NCBI GenBank assembly: GCA_959606065.1
Contig: CAUHHV010000021.1
Location: forward strand, 1 to 41,839
Direction of reading: 5' to 3'
Length of the DNA: 41,839 bases
From: an uncultured Collinsella sp.
Lineage (GTDB): Bacteria; Actinomycetota; Coriobacteriia; Coriobacteriales; Coriobacteriaceae
In this document: in pieces, positions 8,580 through 16,267 of the stretch
Numbering within the stretch: the first letter of the stretch is position 1
Layout: the number at the start of each line of letters is the position of its first letter
The notes under the pieces: model-generated
Databases searched by the model: none
Seen by the model: only the letters and a program-made list of their open reading frames with translations
Told to the model about the DNA's origin: nothing
Program-made: the position numbers and the translations under genes

Positions 8580-8860
8580 GCCGCTCGCAATCTTTCAAAA
8601 GGTTTCGAACAAATAGTAGCTCACCGTGCAATGTTTCTCATCTTTCGACAACTTTTCAAAACCTGTTGAAAACTTTGGAAAACGGACGAAAAGTTCTCAA
8701 CATTGCCAACATGACCTGTTGAAAACTCGATGAAATATCGTGAAAAGTTGCCATGCACCGCTAAATCGAGCTCGGCTTATGGGGGAACCGTGTGAACTGC
8801 GCAACCTTTTACCTTTGATTTCTTGACATTTGAACATTGATTTCCCTACAATCTTCAAGC
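8580..8860. other. oriC, second lobe between the GHKL gene and rpmH
   Basis: About 345 bp without a gene at the point where the gene direction switches. ACCTGTTGAAAACT occurs exactly twice (8661-8674 and 8714-8727), and its inverse lies upstream of dnaN at 5461-5474. Further related 9-mers are TTTTCAAAA at 8653-8661 and TTCTCAACA at 8694-8702. CAACTTTTCA (8649-8658) and TGAAAAGTTG (8741-8750) form a spaced inverted repeat. The cluster is consistent with DnaA binding and with autoregulation of the leftward dnaA operon. Confidence 0.7.
8823..8852 (+). promoter_or_regulatory. Sigma-70-type promoter of rpmH
   Basis: TTGACA at 8823-8828 and TACAAT at 8847-8852 are separated by 18 bp, a near-consensus housekeeping promoter. 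It lies about 70 bp before the rpmH start and would drive rpmH, rnpA, yidD and yidC. Confidence 0.8.
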
Positions 8861-8924
8861 TCACGTGTCTATATCTGCGTCCGCGCCCCCGCGGACACTC
8901 GAAATGCAGCAGGAGGAACTTAAG

Positions 8925-9059
8925 ATGAAGCGTACGTATCAGCCTAATAAGCGTAAGCGTGCCAAGACCCATGGCTTCCGTGCCCGTATGGCCACTAAGG
9001 GTGGTCGTGCCGTGCTCGCCCGTCGTCGCGCCAAGGGCCGCAAGCGTCTCACTGTCTAG
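8925..9059 (+). CDS. rpmH: 50S ribosomal protein L34
   Basis: A 44-residue, very basic ribosomal protein (MKRTYQPNKRKRAKTHGFRA at the start, with RARMATKGGRAVLARRRAKG in the middle). The length matches the family. The ATG at 8925 has AGGAGGA at 8911-8917. An upstream in-frame ATG at 8865 would add 20 unrelated residues and is rejected. First gene of the conserved rightward rpmH-rnpA-yidD-yidC-jag cluster. Confidence 0.97.
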   Translation: MKRTYQPNKRKRAKTHGFRARMATKGGRAVLARRRAKGRKRLTV

Positions 9060-9079
9060 CAGCGATACACACATCTCGC

Positions 9080-9418
9080 ATGAAGACTATTAAGTCTCGG
9101 CAAGATTTCGAGCATGTGTTCAGTCAGGGGCGTCGTTTCAATCACCCTCTGATTCGAATGACCATATGTGAATCGGTTGGCGAAGGCGACTCCGGAAGGG
9201 TCGCCTTCGTTGGTGCTAAACGGCTCGGTTGTGCTGTCGTGCGCAACCGTTCTAAGCGTGTGATGCGCGAGGCCGCCCGCAGCTGTGGATTTCCCGTTGC
9301 GGGTTATGACATCATCTTGTTCGCAACTCCCAAGACGAGGGTTTCTTCGCCTCAGGAGATGGACAATGCATTGCGTTCGCTTATGAAACGCGCCGGCGTT
9401 GCCGGGGAGGAGCGATGA
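9080..9418 (+). CDS. rnpA: Ribonuclease P protein component
   Basis: The basic protein subunit of RNase P, which trims tRNA 5' ends. It has 112 residues and contains the family's RNR signature (AVVRNRSKRVMREAAR, about residues 53-68). The start at 9080 lacks a clear ribosome site, and rpmH ends only 20 bp upstream, so re-initiation after rpmH is likely. Its stop overlaps the yidD start. Confidence 0.95.
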   Translation: MKTIKSRQDFEHVFSQGRRFNHPLIRMTICESVGEGDSGRVAFVGAKRLGCAVVRNRSKRVMREAARSCGFPVAGYDIILFATPKTRVSSPQEMDNALRSLMKRAGVAGEER

Positions 9419-9639
9419 GCAATCACGTTTTGCGACGTGTTGCCATCGCTCCTATTCGCATATATCAACAGGTTATTTCGCCCTTATTGCCTGACGCCTG
9501 CATTTATTACCCAACGTGCTCGCAATACGCCGTCCAGGCGATTGAGAAGTACGGTGTTTTGAGAGGCTGCTGGCTTGCCGTGAGGCGCATCGCTCGCTGC
9601 AATCCCCTGCACGTCGGCGGTTATGACCCTGTGCCCTAG
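9415..9639 (+). CDS. yidD: Membrane protein insertion efficiency factor YidD
   Basis: A 74-residue protein with the family core of YYPTCSQYAVQAIEKYG at about residues 31-47 and the closing CNPLHVGGYDPVP. YidD is thought to help YidC-dependent membrane insertion. The start shares four bases (ATGA) with the end of rnpA, and yidC follows 30 bp later. Confidence 0.95.
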   Translation: MSNHVLRRVAIAPIRIYQQVISPLLPDACIYYPTCSQYAVQAIEKYGVLRGCWLAVRRIARCNPLHVGGYDPVP

Positions 9640-9668
9640 CGGGCACTCGCTATCGGAGGAAAACTTAC

Positions 9669-10439
9669 ATGTGGGATTGGATCGTTAACATCCTTTTCGA
9701 GCTGCTCAAGCTCATCCAGACCTTTGCGGTCGACTGGGGCCTGTCCATCATCATCCTGGTGGTCATCATCCGTCTGCTGCTGACGCCGCTTATGCTCAAG
9801 TCGACTAAGTCGACGGCACGCATGCAGGTGCTGCAGCCCAAGATGCTCGAGATCCAGGAGCGCTATGCCGACGATCCCCAGCGTCAGGCCGAGGAAATGC
9901 AGAAGTTCTACAGCGAGAACAAGTTCAACCCGATGGCTGGTTGTCTGCCGCTGTTGATTCAGATGCCTGTCCTGTTCGCCCTATTTACGCTGCTGCGTAA
10001 CCTGCCGGACTACTTTAACGACGGCGCGTTCTCGTTCTTTAATATTCTGCCCGACCTGACCACCACGCCGAGTGCCTCCTTTGCCGATGGCTTTATGGTC
10101 GCGCTGCCTGCGCTGGTCTGCCTGATCCTGTTCGCTGTCCTGACCCTGATTCCGCAGCTCTATATGTCGCGCAACCAGACCGGCCAGCAGGCTCAGAGCA
10201 TGCGTATGATGGCCGTTGTCATGACGGTCATGATGCTTTGGATGGGCTGGAGCCTTCCCGTTGGTGTTCTGCTGTACTACGACGTCTCGTCTGCTTGGCA
10301 GGTTATCCAGCAGATTTTTGTGACGCAGAAGGTCATCGACAAGGCGAAGGCCGATGAGGAGGAGCGCCTTAAGAACGCGCCGCTGCAGGTTGAGGTCACT
10401 CGTCGCGAGAAGAAGCCGCGCCCGCACAAGAAGAAGTAG
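9669..10439 (+). CDS. yidC: Membrane protein insertase YidC/Oxa1
   Basis: A 256-residue insertase with about five membrane segments. VVIIRLLLTPLMLKS carries the conserved Arg in the first membrane segment, as in short YidC forms. The central NPMAGCLPLLIQMPVLFAL is a family landmark, and the basic tail ends RREKKPRPHKKK. No signal peptide or lipobox is seen, unlike many Bacillota forms. A strong GGAGGA lies 8 bp before the ATG. Confidence 0.95.
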   Translation: MWDWIVNILFELLKLIQTFAVDWGLSIIILVVIIRLLLTPLMLKSTKSTARMQVLQPKMLEIQERYADDPQRQAEEMQKFYSENKFNPMAGCLPLLIQMPVLFALFTLLRNLPDYFNDGAFSFFNILPDLTTTPSASFADGFMVALPALVCLILFAVLTLIPQLYMSRNQTGQQAQSMRMMAVVMTVMMLWMGWSLPVGVLLYYDVSSAWQVIQQIFVTQKVIDKAKADEEERLKNAPLQVEVTRREKKPRPHKKK

Positions 10440-10483
10440 CGGGATATCAATCTTATTTAGGTACCTAACTTTTGGAGTACGTT

Positions 10484-11053
10484 ATGTCTGAAGAGATCAT
10501 CGAGGATATGCTTGAGGAGGTTGCCCCGCAGGTCGCGGGCGATTATCCCGAGATTGCACAGCGCTACAAGGCCGGTGAAGAGCTGACCGACGAGGAGCTC
10601 GACACCATTGCCGATGTCGCGATTTCCATCCTGCGTTCCATCCTTTCGCACTTCGATGCCGCCAACTCTCCTATCGATGAGTATGAGGGCGATGAGGGTG
10701 AGCTGATTCTGGATGTAACGGCTCCCGACCTTGCTGTTCTCATTGGCCGTCATGGTCGCACCCTTGATGCCCTTCAGGTTATGTTCTCTTTGCTAGTGAG
10801 CCGCAAGCTTGGCTTTAGGTATCCGGTTGTAGTGGACGTCGAGGGATACAAGAGCCGCCGTCAGGACAAGGTTGCCTCCATGGCTCAGTCTGCAGCCGAG
10901 CGTGCCATCCGCACTCATAAGAGTGTTTCGCTTCCGCCCATGAATGCCTATGAGCGTCGACTGGTTCACATTGCACTTCGTGGCAATGATGCCGTCGATA
11001 CTCATTCTGAGGGTTCTGACCCTGATCGCCATGTGGTGATTGTTGCTCGATAA
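10484..11053 (+). CDS. khpB: RNA-binding KH-R3H protein (Jag/KhpB family)
   Basis: A 189-residue protein; the ATG at 10484 has GGAG at 10474-10477. Residues about 70-130 form a KH domain with the GXXG loop (LIGRHGRTLDALQ). Residues about 130-189 form an R3H domain (MNAYERRLVHIALRG). The N-terminal 65 residues are acidic and do not look like the Jag-N domain found in other lineages. KhpB proteins bind RNA and influence cell division and envelope growth in Gram-positive bacteria. It follows yidC, as is usual. Confidence 0.9.
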   Translation: MSEEIIEDMLEEVAPQVAGDYPEIAQRYKAGEELTDEELDTIADVAISILRSILSHFDAANSPIDEYEGDEGELILDVTAPDLAVLIGRHGRTLDALQVMFSLLVSRKLGFRYPVVVDVEGYKSRRQDKVASMAQSAAERAIRTHKSVSLPPMNAYERRLVHIALRGNDAVDTHSEGSDPDRHVVIVAR

Positions 11054-11071
11054 TCTGCTCGAGCTTATGCT

Positions 11072-11103
11072 AAGGGGACGTGGTTTCCACGTCCCCTTTT
11101 TTT
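11072..11103 (+). terminator. Terminator after khpB/jag
   Basis: Perfect 12-bp stem (AAGGGGACGTGG at 11072-11083 and its complement at 11087-11098) with a 3-base loop and a T run to 11103. It ends the rpmH-jag operon 20 bp after the jag stop. Confidence 0.92.
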
Positions 11104-11149
11104 GTCAAAAGTTCTCGATACACTGATTTTTGTCAGAAAGGAGCTTTCG

Positions 11150-11887
11150 TTGTTAGTACTTACTGATCAGCAAGCTGACGAGATGTTGACTCGTCTAACT
11201 TCCTATTGCAAAGAGTATTCCTTGAGCGTATCTGATGTTGAGCTGAGGAAATGTATTCAGCATTTGGATTTGGTTCTGGAAACAAATAAGACAACTAATC
11301 TCACCCGTATTCTTAACGTAGAAGATGCTGCGGTACTTCATATCCTCGACTCACTTGTTTTGCTCCCCTATATCAATAAGGCTCCTGAGGGAGCTTTGCT
11401 CGATATGGGGACAGGTGCGGGCTTCCCTGGTATTCCGTTAACCATAACCACGCATCGTAAAGCTACTTATATTGACTCTGTTGGTAAGAAGGTTGATGCC
11501 GTCAATTCTTTTGTTCATGCTCTTGGGTTGAAACATGCTCATGCGATTCATGATCGCCTTGAAGAATATGCTCGAAGCCATAAGAAGCAGTTTTCTGTCG
11601 TAACCGCCCGCGCACTTGCCCCTCTACCGATTCTTGTTGAGTATGCGGCTCCGTTCCTCAAGGATGGAGGGCTATTTGTTATCACCAAGGGCAATCCTTC
11701 GGATGAGGAGCTTGCTTCCGGTATGTCAGCAGCTAAGATTTGCGGCTTCACTTTGTTTCTGAATGACGCAATCGATTTGCCTGAGGGCTTGGGCCACAGG
11801 GAGTTCATTGTTCTTAAGAAGAGTCATCCAGCATCTGTCTCATTGCCTCGTGCAAATGGCATGGCAAAGAAGAATCCGCTTGCCTAG
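11150..11887 (+). CDS. rsmG: 16S rRNA (guanine527-N7)-methyltransferase
   Basis: SAM-dependent methyltransferase of the 16S 530 loop. I choose the TTG at 11150 (245 residues) because AGAAAGGAG ends six bases before it. The longer reading from a TTG at 11102 would begin inside the jag terminator. The SAM motif is LLDMGTGAGFPGIPL, and TARALAPLPILVEY is also typical. The gene is visibly richer in A/T-ending codons than gyrB or purB. The first parS site begins one base after its stop. Confidence 0.93.
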   Translation: MLVLTDQQADEMLTRLTSYCKEYSLSVSDVELRKCIQHLDLVLETNKTTNLTRILNVEDAAVLHILDSLVLLPYINKAPEGALLDMGTGAGFPGIPLTITTHRKATYIDSVGKKVDAVNSFVHALGLKHAHAIHDRLEEYARSHKKQFSVVTARALAPLPILVEYAAPFLKDGGLFVITKGNPSDEELASGMSAAKICGFTLFLNDAIDLPEGLGHREFIVLKKSHPASVSLPRANGMAKKNPLA

Positions 11888-11888
11888 A

Positions 11889-11904
11889 TGTTTCACGTGA
11901 AACA
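11889..11904 (+). promoter_or_regulatory. parS site 1
   Basis: TGTTTCACGTGAAACA, the perfect 16-bp palindromic ParB binding site. It is the first of three identical copies upstream of parA. Confidence 0.97.
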
Positions 11905-11927
11905 TAATGGATACTAACAACTTGCAG

Positions 11928-11943
11928 TGTTTCACGTGAAACA
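11928..11943 (+). promoter_or_regulatory. parS site 2
   Basis: Second identical perfect parS 16-mer, exactly 39 bp after site 1. Confidence 0.97.
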
Positions 11944-11966
11944 TGGCGGTTGATATCGAATCGGAA

Positions 11967-11982
11967 TGTTTCACGTGAAACA
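11967..11982 (+). promoter_or_regulatory. parS site 3
   Basis: Third identical perfect parS 16-mer, again exactly 39 bp on, and 39 bp before the parA start. ParB bound here would sit over or next to any parA promoter, so autoregulation is plausible. Confidence 0.97.
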
Positions 11983-12021
11983 TCCTCCGTTTGACAGCTT
12001 TAATACACACCAGGAGGGACC

Positions 12022-12822
12022 GTGGGATTTCGCGACGTTAAGCGTTCTAAGAGCGCAAAAGACACGCGTATCATTGCAATCATCAATCAAAAAGGCGGTG
12101 TCGGTAAATCGACGACGGCTGTAAACCTTGCAGCAGCACTGGGTGAGCAAGGTCGTAAGACACTGATTGTCGATTTTGATCCGCAGGGAAACAGCACCAG
12201 TGGATTCGGAATTGAAAAAGAAGACCTTGATCACTGCATCTATGATGCATTGTTGAATGATGTGCCGGCAGAATCGCTTGTTCTTGATACAAATTGCAAA
12301 AAGGTATTCGTAATTCCAGCTACGATTCAGCTTGCAGGTGCCGAAATTGAGCTCGTAAGCGCAATTGCTCGTGAAACCCGCCTCAAAGATTTGCTTGAGC
12401 CGATTCAGGACGAGTTCGATTTTATTTTCATTGACTGTCCCCCTTCGCTCGGCCTGCTTACTATCAACGCCTTGACCGCGGCAGACAGCGTTTTGATTCC
12501 GATCCAGTGCGAGTATTATGCACTCGAGGGCGTTACGAAGCTGCTTGAGTCAATGAAGATGGTCAAATCACGTCTGAACAAGGGCTTAGACACCTATGGT
12601 GTGCTTATGACCATGTATGACTCGCGTACTTCTCTATCGAATCAGGTTGTTGAGGAGGTTCAATCGTACTTTGGTGATAAGGCGTTTAAGACGCTGATCC
12701 CCCGTACGGTTAAAATCTCCGAAGCTCCGTCTTTTGGAGAGCCGGTAATTACCTATGCACCTCAAAATAAGGGTGCAAAAGCGTATATGAACCTTGCAAA
12801 AGAGGTGATCAAGCGTGCCTAG
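12022..12822 (+). CDS. parA: Chromosome-partitioning ATPase ParA (Soj)
   Basis: A deviant Walker-type ATPase of 266 residues from a GTG start with AGGAGGG just upstream. Walker A is KGGVGKST (about residue 25), and DFDPQGNSTSGFG and FIFIDCPPSLG follow. ParA works with ParB-parS to move newly copied origins apart. The 16 or so residues before the ATPase core are basic (FRDVKRSKSAKD) and may aid DNA binding. The last 8 bp overlap parB. Confidence 0.97.
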   Translation: MGFRDVKRSKSAKDTRIIAIINQKGGVGKSTTAVNLAAALGEQGRKTLIVDFDPQGNSTSGFGIEKEDLDHCIYDALLNDVPAESLVLDTNCKKVFVIPATIQLAGAEIELVSAIARETRLKDLLEPIQDEFDFIFIDCPPSLGLLTINALTAADSVLIPIQCEYYALEGVTKLLESMKMVKSRLNKGLDTYGVLMTMYDSRTSLSNQVVEEVQSYFGDKAFKTLIPRTVKISEAPSFGEPVITYAPQNKGAKAYMNLAKEVIKRA

Positions 12823-13720
12823 TGTAAAGAAACGTGGAGGTTTGGGACGTGGACTCAATGCTTTGGTCTCAGAGGCCGAGTATGAGACCGGTGGTTCGGC
12901 TGCATCTGTTTCAAATGCCGCATCTGAAACAAAACTACCTATTGAAGATATCGTTCCTAACCCTAATCAGCCGCGAATTCACTTTAACGAAACTGAACTT
13001 CGCGAGTTGAGCGAGTCAATCCAAGAACATGGCGTTTTGCAGCCGCTTTTGGTTCGTAAGCGTGGAAACGGCTATGAGATCATCGCTGGTGAGCGTCGTT
13101 ACCAGGCGTCAAAGCTTGCTGGTCTTGAGGAACTGCCTGTCATCATTAAGGAAGTTAATGATGAGGAGATGCTCGCTCTTGCTCTTATCGAGAATCTTCA
13201 GCGTTCTGATTTGAATCCCGTCGAAGAGGCGAAGGGTTATCGTCAGCTCATTGATGCTAGCGGTATGACACAAGAGGCGTTATCAAAGGCTGTCAGTAAG
13301 TCTCGTTCTGCAATTACAAATTCACTTCGTTTGCTAGATCTTCCCGAAGTCGTACAGCAGATGATTTTCGAGGGCAAGCTTACTGCTGGCCATGCGAGAG
13401 CGATTCTTGCAGTTCCATATGAAGATGCAAGGATTCGACTTGCTGAGAAGGTTGTTGCAGAAGGCCTTTCCGTTAGAGCGACAGAAAATCTTGCTCCGTT
13501 GTTTTCTGCCGGAGAGACACCTAAGACACCAAGGCCTGCAACGCCTCAGTCTTTTAAAAAGGCTGCCCGCGTGCTTCGTCAGGTTTTTAATACCAACGTG
13601 CGTGTGAAGAGCTCGCGTGGAAAGAATAAGATCGAGATTGAGTTTAAAGACGAGGAAGAGCTCTCTCGTATTCTTGGCGAAATGATTCAGTTTGATCAAG
13701 GAGGCCAAGATGAGGAATAA
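12815..13720 (+). CDS. parB: Chromosome-partitioning CTPase ParB (Spo0J)
   Basis: A clamp protein of 301 residues that loads at parS and slides on DNA using CTP. The N-terminal KKRGGLGRGLNALVSE is the usual ParA-interacting arm. GERRYQASKLAGL carries the CTP-binding GERR, followed by ENLQRSDLNPVEEA. The helix-turn-helix is at about TQEALSKAVSKSRSAITNSL. The C-terminal 70 residues are the dimerisation part. The GTG start lies inside the end of parA, preceded by AGAGGTG. The parS sites lie about 830 bp upstream. Confidence 0.97.
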   Translation: MPSVKKRGGLGRGLNALVSEAEYETGGSAASVSNAASETKLPIEDIVPNPNQPRIHFNETELRELSESIQEHGVLQPLLVRKRGNGYEIIAGERRYQASKLAGLEELPVIIKEVNDEEMLALALIENLQRSDLNPVEEAKGYRQLIDASGMTQEALSKAVSKSRSAITNSLRLLDLPEVVQQMIFEGKLTAGHARAILAVPYEDARIRLAEKVVAEGLSVRATENLAPLFSAGETPKTPRPATPQSFKKAARVLRQVFNTNVRVKSSRGKNKIEIEFKDEEELSRILGEMIQFDQGGQDEE

Positions 13721-13964
13721 GCTTTTAACTGCGATTGCATTGGCGACGACTGTCGCGGCTGGTGCCTTTGCTGGCTATAAGATCGCGACGGACGATGAAC
13801 TTCGAGGTCGTTTGCTTCGTGGCGCGCAAGATATCGTTGATACGTCCAAGAAGAAAATGGATGTTATGACAGAAGATGTTGCCATGCGTACTGCTCAGGT
13901 AACGAAGAATCCCAAGATTAATCAAGGTTGGGTTAGCAACCAATGGGAAAATGTAGGCTATTAG
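13710..13964 (+). CDS. Small single-pass membrane protein downstream of parB
   Basis: An 84-residue protein from the ATG at 13710, overlapping the last 11 bp of parB and preceded by AAGGAGG. A hydrophobic N-terminal segment (LLTAIALATTVAAGAFAGYK) is followed by a charged helix-prone part (DDELRGRLLRGAQDIVDTSK). The layout resembles YtxH-type small proteins, but I cannot assign a family firmly. Co-expression with parAB suggests a chromosome- or envelope-linked role; this is inference only. Confidence 0.7.
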   Translation: MRNKLLTAIALATTVAAGAFAGYKIATDDELRGRLLRGAQDIVDTSKKKMDVMTEDVAMRTAQVTKNPKINQGWVSNQWENVGY

Positions 13965-13991
13965 GTACCTAACAATTACCCTGCATATTTT

Positions 13992-14034
13992 AAGGGGCCC
14001 TTGTCTGATTTATGAGACAAGGGCCCCTTATTTT
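13992..14034 (+). terminator. Terminator of the rsmG-parAB operon
   Basis: Perfect 15-bp stem (arms 13992-14006 and 14015-14029, core GGGGCCCTTGTCT) with an 8-base loop, followed by ATTTT. It comes 27 bp after the small membrane protein gene. Confidence 0.88.
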
Positions 14035-14085
14035 GTCCGTAAAAAATGGGAAAGGTAGCAGCTGATTCAAAATTAAGGTCAATAA

Positions 14086-14130
14086 ATGAAACGACCCCGC
14101 TTGCATATTCTGCAACCGGGGTCGTTTCAT
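14086..14130 (-). terminator. Terminator of rlmN, next to a degenerate parS
   Basis: Inverted repeat ATGAAACGACCCCG (14086-14099) and its complement (14117-14130), with a second short stem TTGCA/TGCAA in the loop. Read leftward it is followed by TTTATT. TGTTTCACATGAAACG at 14130-14145 adjoins it and matches parS at 14 of 16 positions. Confidence 0.65.
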
Positions 14131-14163
14131 GTTTCACATGAAACGTTTTGGGGTGCGACTCCC

Positions 14164-15216
14164 CTATGCGTTCTTCTGAACTTTGAAGCGCTGCTTCAGC
14201 TGTCCGCAAGCGGCGTCAATATCGTTACCACGGGAGTTACGGATCGTGGTCTCGATGCCACGGGACTCAAGACGACGCTGAAGATCCTCAACCTTATGAA
14301 TCGGCGACGGCTTGAGCGGGCTGCCCTCGATGTCGTTAAGCTGAATGAGGTTAACGTGGCACAGCGTTCCCTCGCAGAAGTCGCAGAGTGCCTGCATCTC
14401 GGGATTCGTATCGTTGACGCCTTCGATCATGGCATACTCATAGGTCGGGCGGCGGCCAGTCTTCTCGGTGTAGAGCTGAAGCGCCTCGTGAAGGCGAAGC
14501 AGCGTGTACTTCTTAACACCGGGCATGAGCTTATTGCGCGTCGACTGGATGGCGGAATGCAGGGAAACGGCAAGCGTGAACTGCTCGGGGATATCGGCAA
14601 ATTTGCGAATACCGGGAATAACGCCGCTGGTAGAGACGGTGAGGTGACGAGCGCCGATACCGATGCCATCGGGGTCGTTGAGGATACGCAATGCCTTGAG
14701 AACCTCGTCGTAGTTGGCAAACGGCTCGCCCTGGCCCATGAAGACAACGCTTGTGGCACGCTCGCCAAAGTCGTTGGATACATGAAGCACCTGGTCGACG
14801 ATCTCTTGAGCGGTCAGAGAGCGCTTGAGGCCGTTGAGACCGGTAGCGCAAAAGGCGCAGCCCATGCCGCAGCCTGCCTGGGTGGAAACGCAGACGGAAA
14901 GTTTGTTGCGACGGGGCATGCCGACAGTCTCGACGGAAATGCCATCGTGGTACTCGAGCAGATACTTGCGCGAGCCATCTTTGGAAACCTGCTTGGTGAG
15001 TTCAGTCGGCGTATCAAAGGCAAAAGCCTCTTTAAGCTGCTCACGGAAAGCCTTGGGAAGGTTGGTCATATCGTCAAACGAACAAACGTTCTTCTCAAAG
15101 ACCCATTCGATGAGCTGCTTCGCGCGGAAGGCGGGCTGGCCAAGTTCGGCCACGAGCTCGCGAATATCGTTTTGGCTCAAGTCGCGAATGTCCTGAGATT
15201 TAGTCCTGGGATTCAT
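14164..15216 (-). CDS. rlmN: 23S rRNA/tRNA adenine-C2 methyltransferase RlmN
   Basis: Radical-SAM enzyme of 350 residues that methylates A2503 of 23S rRNA and A37 of some tRNAs. The Fe-S/SAM motif is CGMGCAFC, FMGQGEPFANYDEV follows, and a C-terminal Cys (DIDAACGQL) completes the catalytic pair. The ATG at 15216 has AAAGG upstream. It is divergent from ddl, with 85 bp between the starts. Confidence 0.96.
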   Translation of the reverse strand: MNPRTKSQDIRDLSQNDIRELVAELGQPAFRAKQLIEWVFEKNVCSFDDMTNLPKAFREQLKEAFAFDTPTELTKQVSKDGSRKYLLEYHDGISVETVGMPRRNKLSVCVSTQAGCGMGCAFCATGLNGLKRSLTAQEIVDQVLHVSNDFGERATSVVFMGQGEPFANYDEVLKALRILNDPDGIGIGARHLTVSTSGVIPGIRKFADIPEQFTLAVSLHSAIQSTRNKLMPGVKKYTLLRLHEALQLYTEKTGRRPTYEYAMIEGVNDTNPEMQALCDFCEGTLCHVNLIQLNDIEGSPLKPSPIHKVEDLQRRLESRGIETTIRNSRGNDIDAACGQLKQRFKVQKNA

Positions 15217-15231
15217 GGAAGCCTTTCGATT

Positions 15232-15261
15232 TTGGGGAAACGTAGAGGGTATCGCTACAAT
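15232..15261 (+). promoter_or_regulatory. Probable promoter of ddl-dinG
   Basis: TTGGGG at 15232-15237 and TACAAT at 15256-15261 with an 18-bp spacer, about 40 bp before the ddl start. Only the -10 is close to consensus. Confidence 0.5.
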
Positions 15262-15301
15262 ATGGTATCAGCTGCAGAAATTATAGAGGAGGAGTCTGCC
15301 C

Positions 15302-16267
15302 ATGCCGGGTAAAAGCCTAGAGAACATGCACGTAGCGGTCTTGGCGGGCGGTCATTCCGCCGAGCGCGAGATCTCGCTCGATTCGGGAAAGAACGTTGTG
15401 GTGGCACTGAAGGAAGCCGGCTACACCTCGGTGGAGCTGCTTGACACGGCTGCTGATGACTTTATGGTAACCATGGCGACCGGCGGATTCGATGTGGCAT
15501 TTATCGCCATGCACGGCGCCGGCGGTGAGGATGGCGCCATGCAGGGTGCCATGGAGACCCTGGGTATCCCCTACACGGCCTCGGGCGTACTTGCCAGCGC
15601 CTGCGGTGCCGACAAGGAGGTCTCTAAGCTCCTATACGCCAAGGCGGGCATTCCCATTGCCCCCGGCCTTGCGCTCGAGGTGGGCGATGAAGTCGATATC
15701 GATCATATCGTCGAGGTTTGTGGCGAGCGCTGCTTTGTGAAGCCGGCCGTCAACGGTTCCAGCTATGGCATTTCCCTGGTCCATGAGCCCTCCGAGCTGC
15801 CCGCGGCAATCGCCAAGGCGTTTGAGTACGGCGACAAAGTGCTGGTCGAGAAGTGCATCGAGGGTACCGAGATCACCGTCGGCGTATACGGCGAAGATGA
15901 CGTACGCGCCCTGCCGATTGTCGAGATTCGTAAGCCCGAGGACTGCGAGTTCTACGATCTGGACGTGAAGTATGTCGACCCTACGGATATCCATCGCATT
16001 CCGGCGCAGATTTCACCCGAGAATTACGCTCGCGCTCAGGAACTTGCCTGTGCCGCTCACAAGGCCCTCGGTTGCCTGGGTGTCTCGCGCAGCGACTTTA
16101 TTGTGAGCGAGGACGGCCCCGTTATCCTCGAGACCAATACCATTCCCGGCATGACCGATACGTCGCTGTATCCGGATGAGATCCGCCACACCGACGACAT
16201 GACGTTCCCGCAGGTCTGTGACAGCCTGATCCGTATGGGCCTTCGTCGAGCGGGCATTGCATGCTAA
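15302..16267 (+). CDS. ddl: D-alanine--D-alanine ligase
   Basis: ATP-grasp ligase of 321 residues that makes the D-Ala-D-Ala end of peptidoglycan precursors. Motifs include HGAGGEDGAMQG, VKPAVNGSSYGIS and ETNTIPGMTD, and the loop FYDLDVKYVD has the Tyr expected of the D-Ala rather than the D-lactate type. GAGGAGG lies before the ATG. The stop lies within the first codons of the next gene (7-bp overlap). Confidence 0.95.
   Translation: MPGKSLENMHVAVLAGGHSAEREISLDSGKNVVVALKEAGYTSVELLDTAADDFMVTMATGGFDVAFIAMHGAGGEDGAMQGAMETLGIPYTASGVLASACGADKEVSKLLYAKAGIPIAPGLALEVGDEVDIDHIVEVCGERCFVKPAVNGSSYGISLVHEPSELPAAIAKAFEYGDKVLVEKCIEGTEITVGVYGEDDVRALPIVEIRKPEDCEFYDLDVKYVDPTDIHRIPAQISPENYARAQELACAAHKALGCLGVSRSDFIVSEDGPVILETNTIPGMTDTSLYPDEIRHTDDMTFPQVCDSLIRMGLRRAGIAC

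Noticed and set aside
8697..9074. Leftward 125-codon ORF covering the origin lobe and rpmH
   Set aside because: It is antisense to rpmH and its promoter and crosses the DnaA-box repeats; it has no family features.
11991..11996. TTGACA just before parA as a -35 box
   Set aside because: A 17-bp spacer would place the -10 on the ribosome site, with no match there.
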